Positions 17,820-24,236 of a DNA stretch of 64,000 bases are shown piece after piece. The DNA is from DASWTL01 sp966250385. Its GTDB lineage: Bacteria > Bacteroidota > Bacteroidia > Sphingobacteriales > Sphingobacteriaceae. The DNA lies in assembly GCA_966250385.1 (NCBI GenBank), contig CBINHC010000003.1, positions 1 through 64,000 of the forward strand. Direction: 5' to 3'. The notes beneath the pieces are model-generated. The model made no database searches, had not been told where the DNA came from, and saw only the letters and a list, made by a program, of their open reading frames with translations. The stretch's first letter is position 1. The number at the start of each line of letters is the position of its first letter. Made by a program: the position numbers and the translations under genes.

Positions 17820-18479
17820 ATGACGATCCATAAAGAAGGATATACCACCATTGCACTGACCATCCTGTTCATTTTTATCCTGAATGCCGTTGTCCATTAC
17901 TTCTATCCGGACAGTAACGGAATTCTGTGGACCGTCTATATTCTCTCGTTTATTCTGTTCCTGATCGTCCTGCAGTTCTTCAGAAGCCCGGTGCGGAAAC
18001 TCACCAGCGGCGAAAGGAGCATTGTCTGCCCGGCAGACGGCAAGGTCGTCGTCATTGAAGAAACCGAGGAAACCGAGTTCCTGAAAGACCGGCGGATCCA
18101 GGTGTCGATCTTCATGTCGCCTGTCAATGTACACGTGAACCGGAATCCGATCTCCGGCGTCGTCAAATACTTCAAGTATCACCCCGGAAAATACCTGGTA
18201 GCCTGGAATCCGAAATCATCCACGGATAACGAGCGTACGACCATTGTCATTGAAAACAACGGCATCCCGGTACTGGTCCGTCAGATCGCCGGCGCACTGG
18301 CCCGAAGGATCGTCTGGTATGTAAAGGAAAATGATGAGGTAAGGCAGGGCGAGCAGTTCGGATTCATCAAGTTCGGATCCCGTATCGACCTGTTCCTACC
18401 GCTGGGTACGGACATCAAGGTCAATCTTGGCGAACCGGTCCGGGGCGGGGTCACTGTAATCGCTGAATTACAGGCTTAA
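17820..18479 (+). CDS. psd: phosphatidylserine decarboxylase (short form)
   Basis: It makes phosphatidylethanolamine from phosphatidylserine in the inner membrane. The 219-aa proenzyme is of the short type. Two membrane helices lie at the N-terminus (about 8-60). The self-cleavage site that generates the pyruvoyl group is visible near the C-terminus as IKFGSRIDLF (Gly-Ser). Conserved HVNRNPISGVV lies mid-protein. cdsA, which supplies CDP-diacylglycerol to this pathway, is elsewhere in the window (48594-49397). Confidence 0.93.
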   Translation: MTIHKEGYTTIALTILFIFILNAVVHYFYPDSNGILWTVYILSFILFLIVLQFFRSPVRKLTSGERSIVCPADGKVVVIEETEETEFLKDRRIQVSIFMSPVNVHVNRNPISGVVKYFKYHPGKYLVAWNPKSSTDNERTTIVIENNGIPVLVRQIAGALARRIVWYVKENDEVRQGEQFGFIKFGSRIDLFLPLGTDIKVNLGEPVRGGVTVIAELQA

Positions 18480-18510
18480 CCGAAATACCGGTATCAAAAC
18501 TATCCCATAA

Positions 18511-18543
18511 AAAAGAACCCGCTTCAGTGAAGCGGGTTCTTTT
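18511..18543. terminator. bidirectional terminator psd / amino-acid dehydrogenase
   Basis: AAAAGAACCCGCTTC (18511-18525), loop AGT, and GAAGCGGGTTCTTTT (18529-18543) make a perfect 15-bp stem with A and T tracts at its base. It stands between two convergent genes and can serve both. Confidence 0.92.
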
Positions 18544-18547
18544 TGTT

Positions 18548-19774
18548 TCAGACCAGTTGTTCAAGCGCGATCTCGAAAGCGGTGGCCGAGAGCCCCGTTT
18601 TGGACGCTGACTTGGCCCGGGTCTTTTCAAGGGCCATCCGGATGGTTTCCGAAGCGTCGTGAAAGATCGCCTCATCGCTCATCTCGATATTCCGCTCCAT
18701 CAGGTATGCAAACACGCGGGCCATTCCGCAATTGGAAATGAAGTCCGGAATCACGGCCAGGTTCTGGTCGGCATACTCCATGATCGGTCCGAAAAAGATC
18801 TCGGGGTCGGCGAACGGAACATTCGCCCCGCTGGCGATCACCTCCAGACCGGCAGCCACCAGGCTTTCAACCTGCTGACGCGTAACCAGCCTGGACGCCG
18901 CTGCCGGAACAAAGATCTCCGCCGGAGTATTCCAGATCCTTTCGTTGATCTCCGCATAAGGGATCAGGCTATCAGCGACAAGAACGTTCCCCCTGCGGGC
19001 CCTGAACAGTTCAGTGATCTCTTCGAAAGTAAAGCCTTCCTCCCGGATCAGACCGCCCACACGGTCAATGATGCCGACGACCCTGGCGCCCGCCTGGGCC
19101 AGGTAGAACGCAGCAGCAGCGGCTACATTGCCCCAGCCCTGGATGATCACCCGCTTACCGCTGATCTCTCCGCCATACAGGTTATAGAAGTGCCGGACGG
19201 ATTCAGAGACACCGTAACCGGTGATCATATCCGCTACCTTGTATTTCGCTTTAACATCAGGGGAGAAGTGTATATCCTCAAGAACCTTGGATACGCCGTA
19301 GCGGAGCTGGCCGATCTGGTGGATCCGTTCGTTTTCGCGGGCCTTATAATGACCGTTGATGACACCCTCCTGCGGATGCCAGAGTCCCAGGTTCTCCGTG
19401 ACCGGGATCACCTCGTGGATCTCATCCACGTTCAGATCGCCGCCGGTACCGTAATAGTTTTTAAGCAGCGGGATCACGGCTTTGTACCAGCGTTCCAATA
19501 CGCCCTTCTTGCGGGGATCGGCCGGATCGAAATTGATCCCTGATTTCGCACCGCCGATCGGGGGACCAGACACGGTGAATTTCACCTCCATCGTTTTGGC
19601 CAGTGATTCCACTTCTCTCTTATCAAGCCCTTTCCGCATCCGGGTACCGCCGCCTGCAGCGCCGCCGCGCAGCGAATTGATGACCACCCAGCCTTCGGCT
19701 TCCGTTTCGGAGTCTTTCCACTCGAACACGATTTCGGGCCGTTTTTCTTCAAACCTCTTTAAAAGTTCCTTCAT
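18548..19774 (-). CDS. Glu/Leu/Phe/Val dehydrogenase family protein
   Basis: This 408-aa oxidoreductase catalyses NAD(P)-dependent oxidative deamination of an amino acid. The substrate-binding N-terminal domain has GGAAGGGTRM and the family block GPPIGGAKSGINFDP, with the catalytic-type Lys. The C-terminal Rossmann domain has IIQGWGNVAAAAAFYLAQAG (GxGxxA type). Residues do not let me choose between glutamate, leucine or phenylalanine as substrate. It is a single gene with the terminator of psd at its 3' side. Confidence 0.9.
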   Translation of the reverse strand: MKELLKRFEEKRPEIVFEWKDSETEAEGWVVINSLRGGAAGGGTRMRKGLDKREVESLAKTMEVKFTVSGPPIGGAKSGINFDPADPRKKGVLERWYKAVIPLLKNYYGTGGDLNVDEIHEVIPVTENLGLWHPQEGVINGHYKARENERIHQIGQLRYGVSKVLEDIHFSPDVKAKYKVADMITGYGVSESVRHFYNLYGGEISGKRVIIQGWGNVAAAAAFYLAQAGARVVGIIDRVGGLIREEGFTFEEITELFRARRGNVLVADSLIPYAEINERIWNTPAEIFVPAAASRLVTRQQVESLVAAGLEVIASGANVPFADPEIFFGPIMEYADQNLAVIPDFISNCGMARVFAYLMERNIEMSDEAIFHDASETIRMALEKTRAKSASKTGLSATAFEIALEQLV

Positions 19775-19801
19775 CTTAGTGATTGATTTTACAGCACAAA
19801 C

Positions 19802-19832
19802 AAAAAAACCTCCCTGGTTAATACCAGGGAGG
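19802..19832 (-). terminator. rho-independent terminator of the rpsP-rplS operon
   Basis: CCTCCCTGGT (19809-19818), loop TAAT, ACCAGGGAGG (19823-19832) form a perfect 10-bp stem; on the minus strand it is followed by seven T (19802-19808). It lies 21 bp after the rplS stop codon. Confidence 0.92.
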
Positions 19833-19852
19833 CTGCATAAATATGAAAAAAA

Positions 19853-20200
19853 TTAAACCCTCTTAGACTTGATACGGGCAGCTTTTCCAGTAAGTGCACG
19901 CAGGTAGAACAGTTTCGCTCTGCGGACCTTACCGTAGTTCACTACATCAATTTTCTCGATGTTTGGAGAATTGATAGGGAAAATACGTTCAACACCCACT
20001 CCATTTGACATTTTACGCACGGTAAAAGTCTCATTTGCACCTACACTGTTACGTTGAATCACTACTCCCTGGTAAATCTGGATACGCTCCTTATTTCCTT
20101 CGCGAATCTTATAATGAACGCTGATTGTGTCGCCAGCTTTGAATGCAGGAACGGCCTTTTTCGCTACTGCCTGCTCTTCAACAAATTTTACTAAATCCAT
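19853..20200 (-). CDS. rplS: 50S ribosomal protein L19
   Basis: This ribosomal protein sits at the 30S-50S interface. Its 115 aa contain the L19 signature (GDTISVHYKIREGNKERIQIYQG, then GVGVERIFPINSPNIEKI) and a basic C-terminus (KLFYLRALTGKAARIKSKR). It is the last gene of the rpsP-rimM-trmD-rplS cluster. A 157-bp gap with its own hairpins separates it from trmD, so it may be expressed independently of the upstream genes. Confidence 0.97.
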   Translation of the reverse strand: MDLVKFVEEQAVAKKAVPAFKAGDTISVHYKIREGNKERIQIYQGVVIQRNSVGANETFTVRKMSNGVGVERIFPINSPNIEKIDVVNYGKVRRAKLFYLRALTGKAARIKSKRV

Positions 20201-20203
20201 GAT

Positions 20204-20261
20204 TTTAAGCTCTTAAACCGATTTTTAGCCCGTAAAAATCGGACTGCAATATTAGGTATTT
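20204..20261 (-). promoter_or_regulatory. rplS 5' leader with promoter-like element and two hairpins
   Basis: On the minus strand a TAATATTG element (one mismatch to TAnnTTTG, 20247-20254) precedes a 9-bp perfect inverted repeat. That repeat is CCGATTTTT (20234-20242 on the minus strand), loop ACGGGCT, and AAAAATCGG (20218-20226). A second, 6-bp inverted repeat (20204-20217) then leads directly to the ATG at 20200. The structure would form the 5' end of the rplS transcript and could be an autoregulatory r-protein leader; that role is inference. Confidence 0.5.
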
Positions 20262-20357
20262 TTTTTGAAAACTAAAAGTACTTTTAAAATTTTTCCACAT
20301 TTCGGAGATATTCACAGATCTCCGGATGCGGCTTCCGGGCGCCGGCATTTCCCGCTG

Positions 20358-21032
20358 CTACTTCAGCAGGTCAGGCCGGCGGGTCCTGGTGCGCTCAAGC
20401 GCCTGTTCATCCCGCCACTCGTCTATTTTCGCCTGGTTTCCGCTCAGCAGGACGTCTGGTACACGGTGTCCGTTCCAGTCCGCCGGCCGCGTGTATACCG
20501 GCGCGTCCAGCAGCTCGCCCTGGAACGAATCCGACAGGGCGGACGTCTCATCCGAAAGCACTCCCGGGATCAGGCGTACGACCGAATCGACCAGCACCGC
20601 AGCGGGCAGCTCCCCGCCGGACAACACATAGTCACCTATGGAGATCTCACGGGTCACGAACAGGTCCCGGATACGCTGATCGATCCCCTTGTAATGTCCG
20701 CAGAGAATAATGATGTTCTTTCTGATCGACAGCTGATTGGCGATCGTCTGGTTCAGGGTTTCGCCGTCCGGCGTCATGAAGATCACCTCGTCATACTCCC
20801 GTTCCGCCTTCAGCTTGCTGATACAGGCCGCAAAGGGCTCTATGGACATCACCATGCCGCTGCCACCGCCGTAAGGATAGTCGTCGACACTCTTGTGCTT
20901 ATTCGCCGCGTAGTCACGCAGGTTATGCACATGGATTTCGGACAATCCCTTTTTCTGTGCACGCTGCAGGATGGAGTGCGCAAAGGGACTCTCAAGAAGG
21001 CCGGGCAATACAGTTATGATATCAAAACGCAT
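20358..21032 (-). CDS. trmD: tRNA (guanine37-N1)-methyltransferase
   Basis: It methylates G37 in tRNAs next to the anticodon, preventing +1 frameshifting. The 224-aa SPOUT-class enzyme has the trefoil-knot SAM site in LCGHYKGIDQRI and the following EISIGDYVLSGGELPA. An N-terminal MRFDIITVLPGLL and the YPYGGGSGMVM block are also typical. Its length is normal. In most bacteria it directly follows rimM; here two unrelated small genes lie between them, ending 18 bp upstream. Confidence 0.96.
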   Translation of the reverse strand: MRFDIITVLPGLLESPFAHSILQRAQKKGLSEIHVHNLRDYAANKHKSVDDYPYGGGSGMVMSIEPFAACISKLKAEREYDEVIFMTPDGETLNQTIANQLSIRKNIIILCGHYKGIDQRIRDLFVTREISIGDYVLSGGELPAAVLVDSVVRLIPGVLSDETSALSDSFQGELLDAPVYTRPADWNGHRVPDVLLSGNQAKIDEWRDEQALERTRTRRPDLLK

Positions 21033-21050
21033 GTCTCAAAAATTTGAGGG

Positions 21051-21251
21051 TTAATCACCCTCTTCCAATTCAAATATTTCGTTGACCGGCTTTTCGAAGA
21101 TCGCCGAGATCTTCAGGGCCAGAACCGTCGATGGCACATACCTGGCCGACTCGATCGTATTGATCGTCTGCCTGGAGACCCCGGCCATCTCAGCGAGTTC
21201 CGCCTGGGTCATGTTCCGGTTGGCCCGCAACCCCTTGATATTATTTTTCAT
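21051..21251 (-). CDS. small XRE-family HTH transcriptional regulator
   Basis: This 66-aa protein is essentially one HTH_3 (Cro/CI) domain: NMTQAELAEMAGVSRQTINTIE forms the helix-turn-helix, followed by a dimerisation-type tail (FEKPVNEIFELEE). The start at 21251 is chosen because its ATG overlaps the stop of the upstream membrane-protein gene as ATGA, a translational-coupling arrangement, and because the HTH starts there. Small XRE regulators paired with a membrane protein are widespread. It probably regulates its own operon through the inverted repeat at 21719-21737. Confidence 0.88.
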   Translation of the reverse strand: MKNNIKGLRANRNMTQAELAEMAGVSRQTINTIESARYVPSTVLALKISAIFEKPVNEIFELEEGD

Positions 21252-21688
21252 GATACAGCGGACCGGCTGCGGTACAGCACAAACTGGAACCGCGCAATAA
21301 AAATGATCAGGATGGTAAAGACGTTGTAAACCAGGACGTCCAGAAAACCGCCCCCGTAGATCGTCAGAACCGCCACGAGCAGGACCCCGTAATTCACGTA
21401 GACTGCCCACTGCAGACTTTTCAGGCGCTGAAAGGCGACATACTCGTCTTCAAACCGCTCAGCCGAGAAAGCCACCAGCGAAAGACCGCCAATGCTGCCG
21501 ACGAAAGCGAGTTCATCGGTGAGATTTCCGTTGGCGGCATCGAAAATACTCCCGGACGGTCCCGGAACGGTCAGCCATTCAAAGCTGAAGTCGAGATACA
21601 GGAACGCAAGCCCCAGCGCTATCGATGGCACCGCGATGATCCAGCCCCACTTCTTAAGCGGATACGGACACAACATGTTATTTTTCAT
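21248..21688 (-). CDS. membrane protein paired with XRE regulator
   Basis: A 146-aa protein with about four predicted membrane helices: 14-34, 62-80, 95-112 and 118-138, estimated by eye. It has a charged middle (AERFEDEYVAFQRLKSLQW). I do not recognise a named family. It precedes and overlaps the XRE gene by 4 bp, and has its own promoter 20 bp upstream. It may sense or transmit a membrane signal to the regulator, or be the regulated effector; neither can be decided from sequence. Confidence 0.75.
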   Translation of the reverse strand: MKNNMLCPYPLKKWGWIIAVPSIALGLAFLYLDFSFEWLTVPGPSGSIFDAANGNLTDELAFVGSIGGLSLVAFSAERFEDEYVAFQRLKSLQWAVYVNYGVLLVAVLTIYGGGFLDVLVYNVFTILIIFIARFQFVLYRSRSAVS

Positions 21689-21704
21689 TGAGAAACTGTT
21701 TCCT

Positions 21705-21737
21705 CAAATGTAAAACAAACTTGACTTCGTGTCAAGT
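21705..21737 (-). promoter_or_regulatory. promoter with overlapping operator of the membrane/XRE cassette
   Basis: On the minus strand TTGACA, a 17-bp spacer and the perfect -7 element TACATTTG (21705-21712) form a promoter 16 bp before the ATG at 21688. The inverted repeat ACTTGAC-ttcgt-GTCAAGT (21719-21737, perfect 7-bp arms) covers the upstream half. A third TTGAC half-site occurs at 21742-21746. This is the arrangement expected for autorepression by the small XRE protein (inferred). Confidence 0.65.
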
Positions 21738-21751
21738 ATAATTGACATTTT

Positions 21752-22300
21752 TTATTCCGCCGGGTTATCCCGCTCGTCGCCAAGATAGACATCAATAAGG
21801 CCTTCCGGAAGCGTCAGGTAAACAATTCCCTCCTCGTCATCGATCTCACGGATGAAGTCGTCATTCAGCGGAAACATGATCTCCCGGAACCTGTAAGGCA
21901 CTACCGCCACGAACTGCTGGGGATATTCATGGATCTCGATGATCTCGCCGAGTTCCCCGTGCCGGTCGTCATGCGCGATAAACCCCTTCAGATCGGTGAT
22001 CAGGAACTCGTCCTCATCCCGTTCCGGCCTGATCGAATTCGGCTGGTACAGCTTCTTGCGAACCAGTTTTTCCGCCTTATCGATCGTGTCGATATCATCG
22101 AAATAGAAATAACCGGTCTGGTTCGGGTGGAGCTTATACGACGATACGAAGAAGGGGACCAGTTTGCCGTTCAGTTCGACAAACACGGACTCCAGCTCCA
22201 GGTCTTCAGGCTCCGGATACTCGAAATACACCTGCACTTCGCCCTTCAGTCCCTTGGTCTTGGTTATGTACCCGATATAAAAGCTGTCTTCGATCTTCAT
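21752..22300 (-). CDS. rimM: ribosome maturation factor RimM
   Basis: It binds S19 and assists maturation of the 30S head. The 182-aa protein has an N-terminal beta-barrel (YIGYITKTKGLKGEVQVYFE) and a C-terminal PRC-barrel with the PQQFVAVVPYRFREIMFPLND block ending in a LPEGLIDVYLG motif typical of Bacteroidota RimM. It lies between rpsP (99 bp upstream, with a large hairpin in the gap) and the membrane/XRE cassette (63 bp downstream). Confidence 0.94.
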   Translation of the reverse strand: MKIEDSFYIGYITKTKGLKGEVQVYFEYPEPEDLELESVFVELNGKLVPFFVSSYKLHPNQTGYFYFDDIDTIDKAEKLVRKKLYQPNSIRPERDEDEFLITDLKGFIAHDDRHGELGEIIEIHEYPQQFVAVVPYRFREIMFPLNDDFIREIDDEEGIVYLTLPEGLIDVYLGDERDNPAE

Positions 22301-22310
22301 CTTCCATCAA

Positions 22311-22378
22311 ATAAAAACGTCATTGTGACAATCGGTGTTGAAGAAATATCCTTCAGCCGTTGTTTCCACAATGACGTT
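22311..22378 (-). terminator. long-loop hairpin between rpsP and rimM, candidate terminator/attenuator
   Basis: AACGTCATTGTG (22316-22327) and CACAATGACGTT (22367-22378) are perfect 12-bp inverted arms around a 39-nt loop that contains a smaller GAAG/CTTC stem. On the minus strand the distal arm is followed by TTTTTATTT, so the structure has the shape of an intrinsic terminator located inside the operon. It could reduce expression of rimM, trmD and the rest relative to rpsP. Confidence 0.55.
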
Positions 22379-22399
22379 CTGTAAAAGTTTATCAGCAGA

Positions 22400-22939
22400 T
22401 TATTCTGCGGTCTCTTCAGCAGGTGCTTCTGATGCGCCTTCTTCAGCAGAAGTTTCTTCAGCAGGTGCTTCTTCAGCCGGAGGAGTGTTCTTGGCCGCGA
22501 TAGCAGCAGCACGCTCTTCATTCCGTTTGATCTCAGCAGCTAAAGCAGCCTGTCTGGCTTCTTCTTTTGATTTAACCAGAGATTCTTTCTTTCCTGTGAT
22601 TCTGCCCTCTTTGGATCCTGCCCACTCGTTGAACTTGGCTTCAGCCTGTTCCTGAGTTAAAGCACCTTTCTTGATACCTCCCTGTAAGTGTTTCATGTAA
22701 AGAACACCTTTGTAGGAAAGGATCGCGCGACAAGTATCGGTTGGCTGAGCACCTTTGTTAACCCAGTCTAAAGCTTTGTCGAAGTTGATGTCAATAGTAG
22801 CCGGGTTGGTGTTCGGGTTGTAAGAACCGATTCTTTCAATGAAACGACCATCTCTCGGAGCACGTGAATCTGCCACTACTACGTGATAAAAAGGTTTTCC
22901 CTTTTTACCGAATCTTTGCAATCTGATTTTAGTTGCCAT
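22400..22939 (-). CDS. rpsP: 30S ribosomal protein S16 with long acidic C-terminal tail
   Basis: The first 80 or so residues are the S16 core (RLQRFGKKGKPFYHVVVADSR, then RIGSYNPN), a 30S assembly protein. At 179 aa it is about twice the length of E. coli S16. The extension has a Lys/Glu/Ala-rich helical part (about 110-150) and ends in an Ala/Pro/Glu-rich tail of repeated EEAPAEE-like units. Extensions of this kind are usual in Bacteroidota; their role is unknown. It is the first gene of the operon and has a perfect TAnnTTTG promoter. Confidence 0.96.
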   Translation of the reverse strand: MATKIRLQRFGKKGKPFYHVVVADSRAPRDGRFIERIGSYNPNTNPATIDINFDKALDWVNKGAQPTDTCRAILSYKGVLYMKHLQGGIKKGALTQEQAEAKFNEWAGSKEGRITGKKESLVKSKEEARQAALAAEIKRNEERAAAIAAKNTPPAEEAPAEETSAEEGASEAPAEETAE

Positions 22940-22996
22940 TAGTTTTTAATTATTTATGTATTCAACATAGTTCCCGGAGTATTGACTGCGGGGTTG

Positions 22997-23004
22997 CAAA
23001 GATA
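22997..23004 (-). promoter_or_regulatory. TAnnTTTG promoter element for rpsP
   Basis: TATCTTTG on the minus strand is a perfect -7 match located 57 nt before the rpsP ATG at 22939, giving a leader of about 50 nt. Confidence 0.6.
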
Positions 23005-23042
23005 CCAAATTATTCAGATTAAAAAAACGTAAAAGTCTATTT

Positions 23043-23582
23043 ATGAGTACGTCTCCAAGAACGCCCCGCCTGGCCATCGACATGGATGAAGTAATCGCCG
23101 ATCCCCTGTCCAAATTCATTGCGCTTTATGAGCGGGACTACGGGATCCGGCTGCCGGAACAACTGCCTGCAGGCAAGGAGATCTATGAGCTGGTTCCCGA
23201 AGAAGTAAACCGGAAGTGGTATGATTATATCAATGAGCCGGGATTCTTCCGGGACCTGCCGGTTATTCCGGGAAGCCGGGAGGTGATCAGGCGCCTGATG
23301 GAACGATACGACGTGTACATCGTTTCGGCAGCCATGGAGTTCCCGAACTCGCTCGCCGATAAGCTCAGCTGGCTGAAGGATCATTTTCCGTTCATCGGCT
23401 GGCAGCAGATCATCTTCTGCGGCAACAAGATCATCGACGCGGACATCCTGATTGACGACCGGATCAGGAACTTCGCAACCTTTCCGGGCCGCAAACTCCT
23501 GTTCACCTCACCGCACAACCAACTGATCACGGACTATGAGCGGGTCAATACCTGGGCGGAGGTCGCCGGTAAGCTTTTATAG
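23043..23582 (+). CDS. 5'(3')-deoxyribonucleotidase (NT5C family, HAD fold)
   Basis: Predicted to dephosphorylate (deoxy)nucleoside monophosphates and so balance nucleotide pools. The 179-aa HAD-superfamily protein has motif I AIDMDEVIAD (nucleophile and acid/base Asp), a motif II Ser/Thr region in YIVSAAMEFPNS, and motif IV in ADILIDDRIRNF. These patterns and the length match the cytosolic NT5C family. It is divergent from rpsP, with 103 bp between them. Confidence 0.87.
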   Translation: MSTSPRTPRLAIDMDEVIADPLSKFIALYERDYGIRLPEQLPAGKEIYELVPEEVNRKWYDYINEPGFFRDLPVIPGSREVIRRLMERYDVYIVSAAMEFPNSLADKLSWLKDHFPFIGWQQIIFCGNKIIDADILIDDRIRNFATFPGRKLLFTSPHNQLITDYERVNTWAEVAGKLL

Positions 23583-23625
23583 GGACGTGATAGGCCGGGA
23601 AAATAAGGGCCGGGGTCAGAAGCGG

Positions 23626-24195
23626 TCAGAGGCAGTGCCGCTCCACATAATCGATCAGGGAGTGGATCACCTTGATGTGGATCTCCTGGGCCCGGTCGGC
23701 ATACGTTGAGCGGGGCGCCCGGATCTCTACATCACAACGTTCCGCCATCCGGCCGCCGTCCTTACCCGTAAGGCCGATCACCTTCATGCCCCTGGCATGC
23801 GCAGCCTCAATGGCATTGAGCACGTTCTCCGAGTTGCCGCTTGTGCTGATCGCCAGCAATACGTCGCCCGGTCTGCCCATGGCTTCCACCATCCTCGAAA
23901 ATACGTAAGCGAAGCCGTAATCATTGCCCACACAGGACAGATGGGAGGGATCGGATATGGAGAACGCAGGCAGCGCAGGCCTGTCCTGGCGGTACCGGCC
24001 GGACAGTTCTTCCGCAAAGTGCATGGCATCGCACATAGAACCGCCGTTTCCGCACGAGATCACTTTGCCGCCGTTCCGGATCGATTCAGCGAGGAGCTGC
24101 CCCGCCTGATTGATCTTCTGAAAATTGGAATCATCTCCCAGGAACTCCTGGATAACGCTCTGGGCTTCGATGAAATGTTTTTTTATTTCCTGCAT
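23626..24195 (-). CDS. gmhA: sedoheptulose-7-phosphate isomerase (phosphoheptose isomerase)
   Basis: It converts sedoheptulose 7-phosphate to D-glycero-D-manno-heptose 7-phosphate, the first step of ADP-heptose synthesis for the lipopolysaccharide core. The 189-aa SIS-domain protein has the GmhA signature ISCGNGGSMCDAMHFAEELSGRYR at about residues 41-64 and AISTSGNSENVL, the SIS phosphosugar loop. No other heptose gene is nearby. Confidence 0.93.
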   Translation of the reverse strand: MQEIKKHFIEAQSVIQEFLGDDSNFQKINQAGQLLAESIRNGGKVISCGNGGSMCDAMHFAEELSGRYRQDRPALPAFSISDPSHLSCVGNDYGFAYVFSRMVEAMGRPGDVLLAISTSGNSENVLNAIEAAHARGMKVIGLTGKDGGRMAERCDVEIRAPRSTYADRAQEIHIKVIHSLIDYVERHCL

Positions 24196-24209
24196 ATAAG
24201 AAACGGGAA

Positions 24210-24227
24210 GGGTCTGCCATAAGACCC
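24210..24227 (-). other. 6-bp inverted repeat between gmhA and the M2 peptidase gene
   Basis: GGGTCT (24210-24215), loop GCCATA and AGACCC (24222-24227). It sits upstream of gmhA and 9 bp beyond the stop of the minus-strand peptidase gene, so it may mark the 3' end of the birA-dsbD-pfkA-peptidase transcript. No T-run follows, so a terminator role is weak. Confidence 0.35.
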
Positions 24228-24236
24228 GTAGATGTA

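Noticed and set aside
20265..21047. Long plus-strand reading frame opposite trmD
   Set aside because: It is the complement of trmD, whose motifs are unambiguous; the translated plus-strand product has low-complexity Arg/His/Asp-rich composition and no family features.
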